From positions 1,178,001-1,242,000 of the forward strand of contig OZ245364.1 of assembly GCA_965226545.1 (NCBI GenBank): a stretch of DNA of 64,000 nt, written 5' to 3'. Source of the DNA: JAHRAW01 sp965226545 (GTDB lineage: Bacteria > Pseudomonadota > Gammaproteobacteria > Arenicellales > Poriferihabitantaceae). Below the pieces are notes generated by a model. It did not search any database, was not told the DNA's origin, and saw only the letters and a list, made by a program, of their open reading frames with translations. A program made the translations under genes and the position numbers. Shown in pieces: positions 33,205 through 41,859 of this stretch (positions are counted from its first letter, which is position 1; each line of letters opens with the position of its first letter).

Positions 33205-33729
33205 ATGAATAAAGTAACGAAACCCAAAGTGCCAAATTTCTGGACGCGGGCATTGCGCGATGTGAGCCAATTGCAAAAAGGCGGGCTGCAAACTGATGCG
33301 GCGTATGCGATTCTGATAGTGATGTCAAGGATGTTGGAGGAAACGGAAACGAACATTAAGCGGACGCGCGCGATTGCAAATGTCAAAGCGACCGTTGAGG
33401 AATATGCCCGTCAACTGTCCAAAGAGGACCGCGAATATCTCATCAGTTTTATTAACGATGCGATTGATAATGAGCGCTCGGAATTGGGCGACAAGGTTGA
33501 CGATGCCCTTGGGAAAGTTCGCGAGTTGCAAGACGAGGTTGACGCCCTCAAACGCCAAAAGAAAGCCGACGAAGCACAAGCCCAACGCGCCAAAGATAAA
33601 AATGAACGAGACGAAAGGCGCAAGCAAGCCGAAGCCAGAAACGACAAACACGCCCTTAAACATCGCAGAATCAGAACTGCGGCTCTGTTTGTGGGGGTGT
33701 TTTTTTTCATGATGATTGTTCTCACCTAA
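33205..33729 (+). CDS. Coiled-coil membrane protein, locus B first copy
   Basis: 174 residues. Helical head (about 10-45, GGLQTDAAYAILIVMSRML), a KATVEEYARQLSKEDREYLISFI block that matches the LSxxDREHL segment of the neighbouring copies, a long charged coiled coil (about 95-145, rich in Lys/Arg/Glu) and a C-terminal membrane span (about 153-172) ending almost at the C-terminus. It is the most diverged member of the group but shares the block order. ATG at 33205 has a GAGGTAA ribosome site; the frame is open earlier but without one. Confidence 0.75.
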   Translation: MNKVTKPKVPNFWTRALRDVSQLQKGGLQTDAAYAILIVMSRMLEETETNIKRTRAIANVKATVEEYARQLSKEDREYLISFINDAIDNERSELGDKVDDALGKVRELQDEVDALKRQKKADEAQAQRAKDKNERDERRKQAEARNDKHALKHRRIRTAALFVGVFFFMMIVLT

Positions 33730-33785
33730 ATTGCTTCATCCGCAAAACGCGCGGCAATTCGAAAGTTGCGCATTGCAATTGCGGC

Positions 33786-33813
33786 TTGACAATTGGCGGG
33801 ATTGTTGTATTAT
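33786..33813 (+). promoter_or_regulatory. Promoter of the second locus B small gene
   Basis: TTGACA (33786-33791), 16-base spacer, TATTAT (33808-33813), context GCGGCTTGACA as at 20880. About 42 bases of leader separate it from the ATG at 33863. Confidence 0.8.
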
Positions 33814-33862
33814 TGCGACAAGTTATTCAACATCAACGTTCACCTTTGAGAAAAATTACATC

Positions 33863-34420
33863 ATGAATTCTGAAGCCACTAATCAGGCGCGTAAATACGA
33901 TGCGTTGGAAAATTCGCGCGGCGCAATGAAAGACGCCGGGTTGTCGACTGACGCGACCAATGCGGTTATGGCGGCGCTTCGCGCGGCGTTCGCGGATATG
34001 GTCACGAATGATGACCTTACGCATGCGCTTGAAATTATCGAGGCGGCGCTTAAGGCGCATGCCAAAAAACTGTCCACCGATGACCGCGAGCATCTTACCA
34101 AGTTGATTCACGACGAAATCAATGAGTTGCGCAAGGAATTGGTCGGCAAGATTGACGGTGCCATCAATGAAATTAAAGAGTTGCGCACCGATACGACTGC
34201 GGAAATTAAAGAGTTGCGCACCGATACGACCGCGGAAATTAAAGAGTTGCGCGCCGATATCGTCGCGCGTGACGAAAAACGCACAGAGCGTGACGAGCAA
34301 CGTTCGCGCGAAAACCGTCGCTATTGGACCGGTATCGTCCTCATCGGTGTTCCTGGGCTTATCACTGCACTTATCACGGGGCTGTATTATCTCGCCCACC
34401 TGCTCAATCTTTTGGGTTAA
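33863..34420 (+). CDS. DUF1640/CCDC90-like coiled-coil membrane protein, locus B second copy
   Basis: 185 residues. Head YDALENSRGAMKDAGLSTDATNAV and neck MVTNDDLTHALEII follow the DUF1640 plan. The stalk contains three tandem 11-residue units of the type IKELRTDTTAE (DNA units of 33 bases, about 34174-34240), a hendecad coiled-coil period. The charged segment RTERDEQRSREN leads into a C-terminal span (YWTGIVLIGVPGLITALI). The next gene is nearly the same protein lacking two of these units. The membrane anchor should hold it in the inner membrane; orientation is not clear. Confidence 0.8.
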   Translation: MNSEATNQARKYDALENSRGAMKDAGLSTDATNAVMAALRAAFADMVTNDDLTHALEIIEAALKAHAKKLSTDDREHLTKLIHDEINELRKELVGKIDGAINEIKELRTDTTAEIKELRTDTTAEIKELRADIVARDEKRTERDEQRSRENRRYWTGIVLIGVPGLITALITGLYYLAHLLNLLG

Positions 34421-34442
34421 TCCCTTCGGAGTAAACGAAATC

Positions 34443-34934
34443 ATGAATTCTGAATCCACTAATCAGGCGCGTAAATACGATGCGTTGGAAAATGCGCGCG
34501 GCGCAATGAAAGACGCCGGGTTGTCGACTGACGCGACGAATGCGATTATGGCGGCGGTTCGCGCGGCGTTCGCGGATGTGGCCACGAATGATGACCTTAC
34601 GCATGCGCTTGAAACTATCGAGGCTGCCCTTAAGGCGCATGCCAAAAAACTGTCCACCGATGACCGCGAGCATCTTACCAATTTGATTCACGCAGAAATC
34701 AAGGATTTGCGCAAGGAATTGGTCGGCAAGATTGACGGTGCCCTCAATGAAATTAAAGAGTTGCGCGCCGATATCGTCGCGCGTGACGACAAACGCACAG
34801 AGCGTGACGAGCAACGTTCGCGCGAAAACCGTCGCTATTGGACCGGTATCATCCTCATCGGTGTTCCTGGGCTTATCACTGCGCTTATCTCGGGGCTGTA
34901 TTATCTCGCCCACCTGCTCAATCTTTTGGGTTAA
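34443..34934 (+). CDS. DUF1640/CCDC90-like coiled-coil membrane protein, locus B third copy
   Basis: 163 residues, a recent duplicate of the preceding gene: the first 100 residues differ at about a dozen positions and the membrane anchor is almost identical. It has one copy of the 11-residue stalk unit where the preceding gene has three, so the 22-residue length difference equals exactly two units. A CGGAG ribosome site precedes the ATG. It lies 22 bases from the preceding stop, so it is co-transcribed with it. Confidence 0.8.
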   Translation: MNSESTNQARKYDALENARGAMKDAGLSTDATNAIMAAVRAAFADVATNDDLTHALETIEAALKAHAKKLSTDDREHLTNLIHAEIKDLRKELVGKIDGALNEIKELRADIVARDDKRTERDEQRSRENRRYWTGIILIGVPGLITALISGLYYLAHLLNLLG

Positions 34935-34956
34935 TCCATTCGGGCTAAACGAAATT

Positions 34957-35214
34957 ATGAACGCCTCAATTAATTCCGTGCGCACAAATCCGCCGTGTGA
35001 AGTTCATGCGTCGCAGGTCGGGTTGCTTGATGCCACAATCGAGCGGCTTGATGAAGCCATCGAGTTGCTTAAACAGTTGCGCAATCAGTTAGCCGCCGTC
35101 GAACGTCGCGCCGACGACAAGCGTGACGAATCCGCCCGTGAAATGCGGCGGACTGTTCTTTGGGCTGTCGCCATCGCCACCGCCGTGAACATTCTCGCGA
35201 GCGTTTTCACCTAA
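34957..35214 (+). CDS. Short coiled-coil tail-anchored protein, locus B fourth copy
   Basis: 85 residues: a heptad-like helix (about 18-60, LLDATIERLDEAIELLKQLRNQLAAVERRADD) followed by a membrane span (about 66-84) and almost no tail. The head domain of its neighbours is missing. The start region TAAACGAAATTATGAA repeats the leader of the preceding gene, which suggests origin by partial duplication. It lies 22 bases after the preceding stop and just upstream of the adhesin promoter. Confidence 0.7.
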   Translation: MNASINSVRTNPPCEVHASQVGLLDATIERLDEAIELLKQLRNQLAAVERRADDKRDESAREMRRTVLWAVAIATAVNILASVFT

Positions 35215-35277
35215 TCCCCACCCCATCAACATTTCACCGCCACATCACATCATCCGTTTTTTTCATTTTTATTTGTG

Positions 35278-35283
35278 TATAAT
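35278..35283 (+). promoter_or_regulatory. -10 box of the locus B adhesin
   Basis: A perfect TATAAT 41 bases before the ATG. The -35 region is a T-run without a good hexamer, so strength is uncertain. Confidence 0.5.
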
Positions 35284-35323
35284 CCGCCCGTTAAATTCAA
35301 TCGTTAATTACGAGGTAGTTGAG

Positions 35324-38300
35324 ATGAAATCCGAATCCATTAAATTCACCGTCGGTAAATTCACCGGCGGCAAACTTTTGCTTGCTTTGGTTGGCTTGAT
35401 GTTGCTTGGCGTAGTGTCGACGCAAGCGAAAGCCGAACACGGACAGACACCAGTGGACACAGGGGAGACATTAGCCCTCACCCAAGGCGACATCACTTTC
35501 ACCGTCGGCGTTGAAACCACCCACACCCTGAACGCAGCCACCGGCGGGGTTACGCCTTATGAAGATTACACTTTAAGGAAACTCGTCAACTTTAGACGTG
35601 AACCAATCCGTGCGGCGGCATTGGTGTTTGACGGCACCGTCGCCAGCCGTGAATTGCGCAGTACGACTTCGATAGTGGCAAGCGACGCCGGCACATACAG
35701 AATCACTATCGTCGACCATGATACCAGCGAGACTGCTGACTCCTTCGAAATCGTAGTGTTGGCGGCGCCGCCGGCAATCTCATTCGTCAACACCCCCACC
35801 GGCCAAATCGCCGAAGGCGGAGTGATTGCGCGTTATGTTGGGCAAGAGACGTTGGATGTGATATTGCCGGATACCGACCCAAAATCCGGCACCGGCAGCA
35901 CCGGCATCAGCGGCATCAGCCAATTGATGTACATGAACGGCTGTCCTGTCACCGATTCTTCTGCTGTAGATTTACGAGCGTTCGGCACAACCGGCGATAC
36001 CGACACCACTTGCACCCAAACCCCATTTAGGACACGGTGGTGGTCGTGGACCGGTCAATACAACACCGCTACCGGATCAATAAGCATCAATGACTATTCC
36101 AACTCAGAGCCTCATCAGGTTGAAGCGGCTTGGGCGAACGACCTCAAAGCGGTTGCGTTTTCCTATGAAGTGACCTACAGCGGCGACGTCATCGCCCGCA
36201 ACTTCACCTATGTTTTCTATAACAAGCCGACCATCGCCGTCCAAACTAATGTCTCTTGGAACGGCGACGCCACCGCATTCGTCGCCACCTTCAGCCCGGG
36301 CGCAGACGGCTATCGAGGCGGCACTTTCAATGGCGTATTCACTATCGATGGCGGCGCATTAACTTATGGCGTCGGCTTGGCGAACACCGCCGACACCGCC
36401 TTGCCCGGCATCGGCATCGAAGTGCAAACAGACGGAACGCCGGTATTAACCGCCACCGCCTATACCGCCGCCAGCGTCGCCGCCTACGCCGCCACCAGTT
36501 ATGAACTCACCGTCGGCGATTTGGCGGGCAACATCGCCATGACCACCTTTACGCTCGCCGTAACCGAAAAAGCCCCGCCGGCATTTGCGGGAACACAAGG
36601 CCCCTTCACCTTCACCGCCGGATACGCCGGCACCAAAGCATTGACTCCCGCCACAAACGCAACCGGCGGGCATACCCTCGCTAAAGTAGGCGGCAGCCTG
36701 GCGGCATTATCGATAAACGCCGCCGGCAACATTTTGACTGCTACATCTGCGATTGCCGCCGGCGATGCCGGGATGTATGAAATCACCGCAAGCGATGCGT
36801 CAAACAACATGGCGAGGACAACTTTTACGGTGGTGGTGGTATCTGCACCGACATTCCCGTTGGGTGCGAATCCGGGCAATCAAACGGTGGCGGACGGTGC
36901 AACGGGGGTGTCGATAACCTTGGGCAACGCCATCGGCGGCACACCGCCGGTAACATATGGGCTTACCGCACGCGGCACTTCGGTTAATAACGGCGGCACG
37001 ATTGGCGGATTGGTTTATACCGCCGCCTCTGGCGGCACGGCGGCGACGATAAGCGGCACGGTGTCGACAATCGCCGCTGATTCTGTGATTGTGTATACGG
37101 CGGGAGATGCCAACGGTGCAACGACGCAATTTTCGTTTGTCTTCAACCCTTCGTTGCCGTCCTTCGGCTCACCACAAGGCCCCTTCACCTTCACCGCCGG
37201 ACACGCCGGCACCAAAGTATTGACTCCCGCCACAAACGCACCCGGCGGGCATACCCTCGCTAAATTAAGCGGCAGCCTGGCGGCATTATCGATAAACACC
37301 GCCGGCGACCTTTTGACTGCCACACAAGCGATTGCCGCCGGCGATGCCGGGATGTATGAAATCACCGCAAGCGATGCGTCAAACAACATGGCGAGGACAA
37401 CTTTTACGGTGGTGGTGGTATCTGCACCGACATTCCCGTTGGGTGCGAATCCGGGCAATCAAACGGTGGCGGACGGTGAAACGAATGTGTCGATAACCTT
37501 GGGCAACGCCATCGGCGGCACACCGCCGGTAACATATGGGCTTACCGCAAACGGCACGGCGGTTAATAACGGCGGCACGATTGGCGGATTGGTTTATACC
37601 GCCGCCTCTGGCGGCACGGCGGCGACGATAAGCGGCACGGTGTCGACAATCGCCGCTGATTCTGTGATTGTGTATACGGCGGGAGATGCCAACGGTGCAA
37701 CCACGCAATTTTCGTTTGTCTTCAACCCGTCGTTGCCGTCCTTCGGCTCACCACAAGGCCCCTTCACCTTCACCGCCGGACACGCCGGCACCAAAGTATT
37801 GACTCCCGCCACAAACGCACCCGGCGGGCATACCCTCGCTAAATTAAGCGGCAGCCTGGCGGCATTATCGATAAACACCGCCGGCGACCTTTTGACTGCC
37901 ACACAGGCGATTGCCGCTGGCGATGCCGGGATGTATGAAATCACCGCAAGCGATGCGGCAAACAACATGGTGAAGACCACTTTTGCGGTGGCGGTGGTGG
38001 CGGCGTTGGAATTCCCGCCGGGCGCGAATCCGGGCAATCGCGTGGCGCAACTCGGCGATACGCTGGACTTCAACATCGGCAACGCAGTCGGCGGGCTTGC
38101 GCCGTTGGAATATTTCTTTTCGGGGGGCGGCAGTTCCCCCAGCAACGGTGACGATATTTATTCATCCTCGCCCGGGTTTGAGGTTGGGTTGCGATATAAC
38201 ACCGCCTCCGGCAGCACGCCGGCGAGAATCAGCGGCACGGTGACGAGAGTTCCGGCTGACTTCGCAAAAGATTTCTTGATTGAATATTCGGTCACCGATG

Positions 38301-40048
38301 CCAACGGGGCAGAGGTGATAATGACCTTCTACCTCAACCCGTCAGCACCGGCAATCGTGCCGACCTTGGCGCAAGAGGATTTGTTCTTCTTCACCGATGC
38401 CACCATCACCAACTACACCTTGAGCGAAGCCGTTAGTGAAGACGAAGATGCCATCTTCACCTACGCCTTGGCCGGGTCGGGCGTTGCATTGGCGAGCGAA
38501 TTCGATGAGGACAACGAAACCACCTTGTTTGTATTCGACCCCGAAACCCGTGAATTGCGCAACACCACCTTCGCCACCGCCACCTACAGCGCAAACTACA
38601 CCTTGAGCGTCGTCGACACCATCGACAGCCGCGCAACCGCCTCAAGCCGATTCAACATTAACGTCATCGAAAGACCGGTCACCACAGACGAAACCTACGC
38701 CGCAGTCGAAGCCGAATTCCTGCCGGATGTTGGTGCGGCGGTGGCGGCGGAAACCGTGTTGGCGATTGGCGAACGGGTTGGGCAAGTGCGCGCGCGTGGA
38801 TTCGGTGCGCCGTATGTATCGATTGGCGAACAATCGACCATCGGCGGATTCATCAGTCAACACGCCAAACCGCTGGTCGATAAATCAATCGAACCCAAAC
38901 AACTGTTAAAAGGCGCACATCTGTCGTTGCCGCTGTTCTCGAATGGCGCATTCAGTTGGATACCGCCGATGGGCATTTGGCTGGCGATCGAAGGGCGGGC
39001 GATGAGCAACGAAACCGATGAAGTCAAATGGGACGGCACATTGGGCGGGGCATATCTCGGCATCGATGCGCGGGTTGGCGATTCGATTGTCGGCGTAGCC
39101 TCGGCGACCTCCAAGAGCACCATCGATTATGAAGACCTCAACCCGGCAGTCGGCGCAGACGCAATCAAAGGCGAATACGACCTGAGTTTATCGTCCATCA
39201 ACCCGTATATCAGTTGGCAAAACGGCAACTCGGATTGGTGGATAACGCTCGGCGAAGGCGAGGGCGAACTCACGCGCAACCCGGATAAAGTCGACGAAAT
39301 CACAACCGACCTCGTGCTCAAAAGCGTCGCTTTTGGCGTTAGCCGTGCGTTGAATCAACAAGAACGCCGCAAAACCCGATTATCCGCCAGTTTGCAAGCC
39401 GCGCGCCTTGAGGTCGAAGGCAAAGCCGGGAAAAACCTCCTCGACCCCGGCTTCGTCGCCGAAACCTACAAAGGCGGGCTCGGCAAAGTCGCGGCGGAAG
39501 TTGACCTGTCGCGCACCTTGCGCGGCGGCTCAACCTTATCGCCATTCTATCAAGCGGCGGCGTTGTACGATTATGGCGACAACGACAACGGCGTCGGCAT
39601 GGAAACCGTCGGCGGCATACGATGGCTCAGCACAAAACGCGGCAGTGGCGGCGAAATGCAAGTGCGTTGGGCGGCGGCCGGCGATTATGAAGAATGGGGC
39701 GCATATGCCCAATGGCGTCTGCAATCCGGCGCCGATGGGCAGGGCGTATCGGCAAGCCTCCGCCCGGGCTACGGCGACAGCGATTCGGCGGATATCCTGC
39801 AAAATGGGCTGCCGACCGCATTAATCGATGGCGCGGATTATGAACTGCATCTCGATGCCCGAGTCGGCTTTGGCTTAACCGGCGCGCGCGGCTTGGTAAC
39901 GCCGTTTGCCGAATGGTTGCACCGTGAGGATGAAGTGTATCGCCTCGGCGTCGATTGGTTGCCGAGCAAACTGTTCGAAGCGAATTTAACCGGCGAGCAA
40001 TACACGGACGAAAAGCGCGTTTGGTTGAAAGGCGAAGTGAAGTTTTAA
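35324..40048 (+). CDS. Ig-repeat autotransporter adhesin (locus B)
   Basis: 1574 residues. Signal peptide at about 1-35 (hydrophobic LLLALVGLMLLGVVS, ending AKA). The passenger region (about 40-1120) has beta domains of the same class as the locus A protein, including a 193-residue segment present 2.4 times in near-identical tandem copies. Residues about 1125-1574 form the barrel, ending GEVKF like the locus A protein (shared NLTGEQ and DE(Q/K)R words). A GAGGTA ribosome site supports the ATG at 35324. A strong terminator follows. It is predicted to expose the passenger on the outer membrane; no ligand or protease motif was seen. Confidence 0.9.
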   Translation: MKSESIKFTVGKFTGGKLLLALVGLMLLGVVSTQAKAEHGQTPVDTGETLALTQGDITFTVGVETTHTLNAATGGVTPYEDYTLRKLVNFRREPIRAAALVFDGTVASRELRSTTSIVASDAGTYRITIVDHDTSETADSFEIVVLAAPPAISFVNTPTGQIAEGGVIARYVGQETLDVILPDTDPKSGTGSTGISGISQLMYMNGCPVTDSSAVDLRAFGTTGDTDTTCTQTPFRTRWWSWTGQYNTATGSISINDYSNSEPHQVEAAWANDLKAVAFSYEVTYSGDVIARNFTYVFYNKPTIAVQTNVSWNGDATAFVATFSPGADGYRGGTFNGVFTIDGGALTYGVGLANTADTALPGIGIEVQTDGTPVLTATAYTAASVAAYAATSYELTVGDLAGNIAMTTFTLAVTEKAPPAFAGTQGPFTFTAGYAGTKALTPATNATGGHTLAKVGGSLAALSINAAGNILTATSAIAAGDAGMYEITASDASNNMARTTFTVVVVSAPTFPLGANPGNQTVADGATGVSITLGNAIGGTPPVTYGLTARGTSVNNGGTIGGLVYTAASGGTAATISGTVSTIAADSVIVYTAGDANGATTQFSFVFNPSLPSFGSPQGPFTFTAGHAGTKVLTPATNAPGGHTLAKLSGSLAALSINTAGDLLTATQAIAAGDAGMYEITASDASNNMARTTFTVVVVSAPTFPLGANPGNQTVADGETNVSITLGNAIGGTPPVTYGLTANGTAVNNGGTIGGLVYTAASGGTAATISGTVSTIAADSVIVYTAGDANGATTQFSFVFNPSLPSFGSPQGPFTFTAGHAGTKVLTPATNAPGGHTLAKLSGSLAALSINTAGDLLTATQAIAAGDAGMYEITASDAANNMVKTTFAVAVVAALEFPPGANPGNRVAQLGDTLDFNIGNAVGGLAPLEYFFSGGGSSPSNGDDIYSSSPGFEVGLRYNTASGSTPARISGTVTRVPADFAKDFLIEYSVTDANGAEVIMTFYLNPSAPAIVPTLAQEDLFFFTDATITNYTLSEAVSEDEDAIFTYALAGSGVALASEFDEDNETTLFVFDPETRELRNTTFATATYSANYTLSVVDTIDSRATASSRFNINVIERPVTTDETYAAVEAEFLPDVGAAVAAETVLAIGERVGQVRARGFGAPYVSIGEQSTIGGFISQHAKPLVDKSIEPKQLLKGAHLSLPLFSNGAFSWIPPMGIWLAIEGRAMSNETDEVKWDGTLGGAYLGIDARVGDSIVGVASATSKSTIDYEDLNPAVGADAIKGEYDLSLSSINPYISWQNGNSDWWITLGEGEGELTRNPDKVDEITTDLVLKSVAFGVSRALNQQERRKTRLSASLQAARLEVEGKAGKNLLDPGFVAETYKGGLGKVAAEVDLSRTLRGGSTLSPFYQAAALYDYGDNDNGVGMETVGGIRWLSTKRGSGGEMQVRWAAAGDYEEWGAYAQWRLQSGADGQGVSASLRPGYGDSDSADILQNGLPTALIDGADYELHLDARVGFGLTGARGLVTPFAEWLHREDEVYRLGVDWLPSKLFEANLTGEQYTDEKRVWLKGEVKF
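36592..37970 (+). repeat. 579-bp tandem repeat inside the locus B adhesin, 2.4 copies
   Basis: The word ACACAAGGCCCC recurs at exact 579-base spacing (about 36592, 37171, 37750), and long stretches between are almost base-identical, including synonymous positions. Each unit encodes 193 residues, two Ig-like domains. The near identity of the DNA indicates recent duplication or gene conversion. Confidence 0.9.
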
Positions 40049-40059
40049 GCGACGCTTTA

Positions 40060-40185
40060 ATGGCGTGAATGGCGTGCTGTTTTAAGTGACGCTTTAAGTG
40101 TCGTTTAATGGCGCGCTGTTTTAAGCACGCGCTGTTTTAAGCACGCGCCGTTTTAAGTACGTGCCGTTTTAAGACACTTCGCCAC
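40060..40185. repeat. Tandem GCTGTTTTAAGCACGC-type repeat
   Basis: Five to six degenerate copies of a 16-18 base word with the core GTTTTAAG lie between the adhesin stop and its terminator. Not coding, and no spacer structure as in CRISPR. Confidence 0.7.
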
Positions 40186-40213
40186 GAAGAATTACCTCGT
40201 TTTACCCTTGTTG

Positions 40214-40247
40214 CGCCGCATACCGAAAGGTGTGCGGCGTTTTTTTT
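40214..40247 (+). terminator. Rho-independent terminator of the locus B adhesin
   Basis: An eleven-base-pair stem (40214-40224 with 40229-40239, one G-T pair) closed by a GAAA loop and followed by eight T residues. It is the best intrinsic terminator in the window. Confidence 0.93.
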
Positions 40248-40317
40248 ATGCATTTTTATCGGCGCACGATGTAATTTTTCGAGATTGCACTTATCTGCAT
40301 TGGTATGCCTTTAATAT

Positions 40318-40347
40318 GCACTATATCGCCCGTTTGTTTTATAGTGC
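40318..40347. promoter_or_regulatory. Inverted repeat upstream of pdxJ
   Basis: GCACTATA and TATAGTGC are perfect complements separated by 14 bases, about 85 bases before the pdxJ ATG. It could be an operator or an RNA hairpin. The rest of the 382-base gap holds the tandem repeat and the terminator, and no further gene. Confidence 0.35.
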
Positions 40348-40430
40348 GCGAAGCGTAACGGCTAACCAATTCGAACGGCTAACCAATTCGCGCCGCCAAC
40401 CGCACAATCACCATCACCCCAACCCCGTCA

Positions 40431-41216
40431 ATGTCGCCAACACCGTCAACCCCGCCACCCGCCGAACCGAAGCCCATTTACCTCGGCGTAAATGTCGACC
40501 ACGTCGCCACCATTCGCCAAGCACGCGGCGCGGAGTATCCTGACCCAGTCGAGATGGCGTTAATCGCCGAAGACGCCGGCGCGAACGGCATCACAATGCA
40601 CCTGCGCGAAGACCGTCGGCATGTGGTCGAATCCGACATCGTGCGCATGGCGGCAACGGCGCGCACCAAATTAAATATGGAAATGGCGGCAACCGATGAA
40701 ATGCGCGACATCGCCTTGCGCGTACGCCCGGCGGATGCCTGCATCGTCCCCGAACGCCGCGCCGAATTAACCACCGAAGGCGGCTTGGATGTCGTACAAC
40801 ATCGCGCACGACTCGGCGAAATCATCGCCGCCTTCAGCGAAGCCGGCATCCGCACCTCGCTCTTCATCGCCGCAAAATCCGCGCAAATCGATGCCGCATT
40901 GGAAATCGCCGCGCCGGTTATCGAACTGCATACCGGCAAATACGCCAATGCCGCCGGCGAAGAGGCGCAAATCGAATTGGCGGTGCTGGCGGATGCCGCC
41001 AAATACGCCGCCCAAGCCGGCTTAATCGTCAACGCCGGACACGGCTTGCATTACCAAAACGCCGCAATGGTCGCCACGCTGCCGCAACTGCATGAACTCA
41101 ACATCGGGCATTCAATAGTCGCGCGCGCAATTGCGGTCGGCTTTCATTCGGCGGTGAGCGAGATGAAACAATTAATTGTCGATGCGCGCGAGATGGGGGT
41201 TGATTCGATTCGGTGA
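40431..41216 (+). CDS. pdxJ: Pyridoxine 5'-phosphate synthase PdxJ
   Basis: Condenses 1-deoxyxylulose 5-phosphate with aminoacetone phosphate in vitamin B6 synthesis. 261 residues, TIM-barrel. Family blocks: YLGVNVDHVATIRQARG, GITMHLREDRRHV, TKLNMEMAATDEM, VPERRAELTTEGGLDV, IELHTGKYA, NAGHGLHYQNA and ELNIGHSIVARAI, all intact. The first 15 residues are a Pro/Thr-rich extension. It is alone on its strand after the adhesin terminator; recO and rnc, its frequent neighbours in other proteobacteria, are absent. Confidence 0.97.
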   Translation: MSPTPSTPPPAEPKPIYLGVNVDHVATIRQARGAEYPDPVEMALIAEDAGANGITMHLREDRRHVVESDIVRMAATARTKLNMEMAATDEMRDIALRVRPADACIVPERRAELTTEGGLDVVQHRARLGEIIAAFSEAGIRTSLFIAAKSAQIDAALEIAAPVIELHTGKYANAAGEEAQIELAVLADAAKYAAQAGLIVNAGHGLHYQNAAMVATLPQLHELNIGHSIVARAIAVGFHSAVSEMKQLIVDAREMGVDSIR

Positions 41217-41220
41217 TAAT

Positions 41221-41278
41221 TAATAAGTGCAAGTTAAGTTAACGCCGCTTATTAAGTTAACTTGCACTTAACTTATTA
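41221..41278. terminator. Hairpin between pdxJ and the convergent MTH938-like gene
   Basis: TAATAAGTGCAAGTTAA pairs with TTAACTTGC-ACTTA-ACTTATTA, a 17-base arm with one five-base bulge, across a short GC loop. It lies directly between two convergent stops and may act as a two-way terminator. It is built from the same GTTAACTTGCACTT words as other spacers. Confidence 0.5.
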
Positions 41279-41717
41279 ACGCCGCCACGACATTGCGCCC
41301 GTCGCTTGCCAAAATGTTATAGGTGCGACACGCCGCGCGGGTGTCCATTACTTCCAACCCGATGCGGCGATTCATTAACGCGCGGGTTAAGGCGGGGGCT
41401 GGGAATTGCGCGCGGATGCCGCTGCCGAGCAGCACGACTTCGCCGCCCAATTCGGCGAGATGTTCGAAGTGTTCGGCGGTTAATGCATCCGGTGAATCGA
41501 CATCCCACACGGCGACTGATTGCGGTGTTAAAATAACGCCGTTGCGATGCCACACTTCGCCGATGCGGAATCGATGGTGTGCCTTGTTATTGTCGGCATC
41601 GTCGACATTGACATCGACATCGACCTCGACCTCGACCTCTTCGACTACGCAGGATTGAATTAACAAAACATCGGTGCGGTCGCTGCGGTTTAATTGCATT
41701 GTATTTTGCGGATTCAT
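41268..41717 (-). CDS. MTH938/NDUFAF3-like (DUF498) protein
   Basis: 149 residues. The C-terminal half has the family signature: EVVLLGSGIRAQFP followed by GLEVMDTRAACRTYNILASDGRNVVAALI. The domain is linked in mitochondria to complex I assembly; the bacterial role is not established. Residues about 24-42 are an acidic Val/Glu/Asp tract (EEVEVEVDVDVNVDD) from a six-base periodic GTCGAG/GTCGAT sequence, inserted near the start of the domain. In many proteobacteria this gene lies beside secD/secF; here it faces pdxJ. Confidence 0.88.
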   Translation of the reverse strand: MNPQNTMQLNRSDRTDVLLIQSCVVEEVEVEVDVDVNVDDADNNKAHHRFRIGEVWHRNGVILTPQSVAVWDVDSPDALTAEHFEHLAELGGEVVLLGSGIRAQFPAPALTRALMNRRIGLEVMDTRAACRTYNILASDGRNVVAALIS

Positions 41718-41859
41718 TTTTAACTTGTGCAGTTAACTTACGTGACTTCGTAACTTCGTACTGTAACTTTACATTGTAACTTCACATCGTAACGCACCGC
41801 CACATCATCATCGTCATTCTCATCGATACGCGAATAAGATTCGCAAAAGTCAAAAAATA
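41718..41859. repeat. Spacer before hom, TAACTTCGTACTGTAACTT words
   Basis: 142 bases of GTAACTT-type repeats and a short ATCATCATCGTC run. A promoter for hom is expected, but no good pair of boxes was identified. Confidence 0.5.

Noticed and set aside
33863..34985. Open frames opposite the locus B small genes
   Set aside because: They mirror the duplicated coiled-coil genes. The near-identical mirrored proteins are explained by the duplication, and the sense frames have ribosome sites and membrane anchors.
35273..35323. TTG start 17 codons upstream for adhesin B
   Set aside because: It would start upstream of the predicted -10 box; ATG 35324 has a GAGGTA site and a clean signal peptide.
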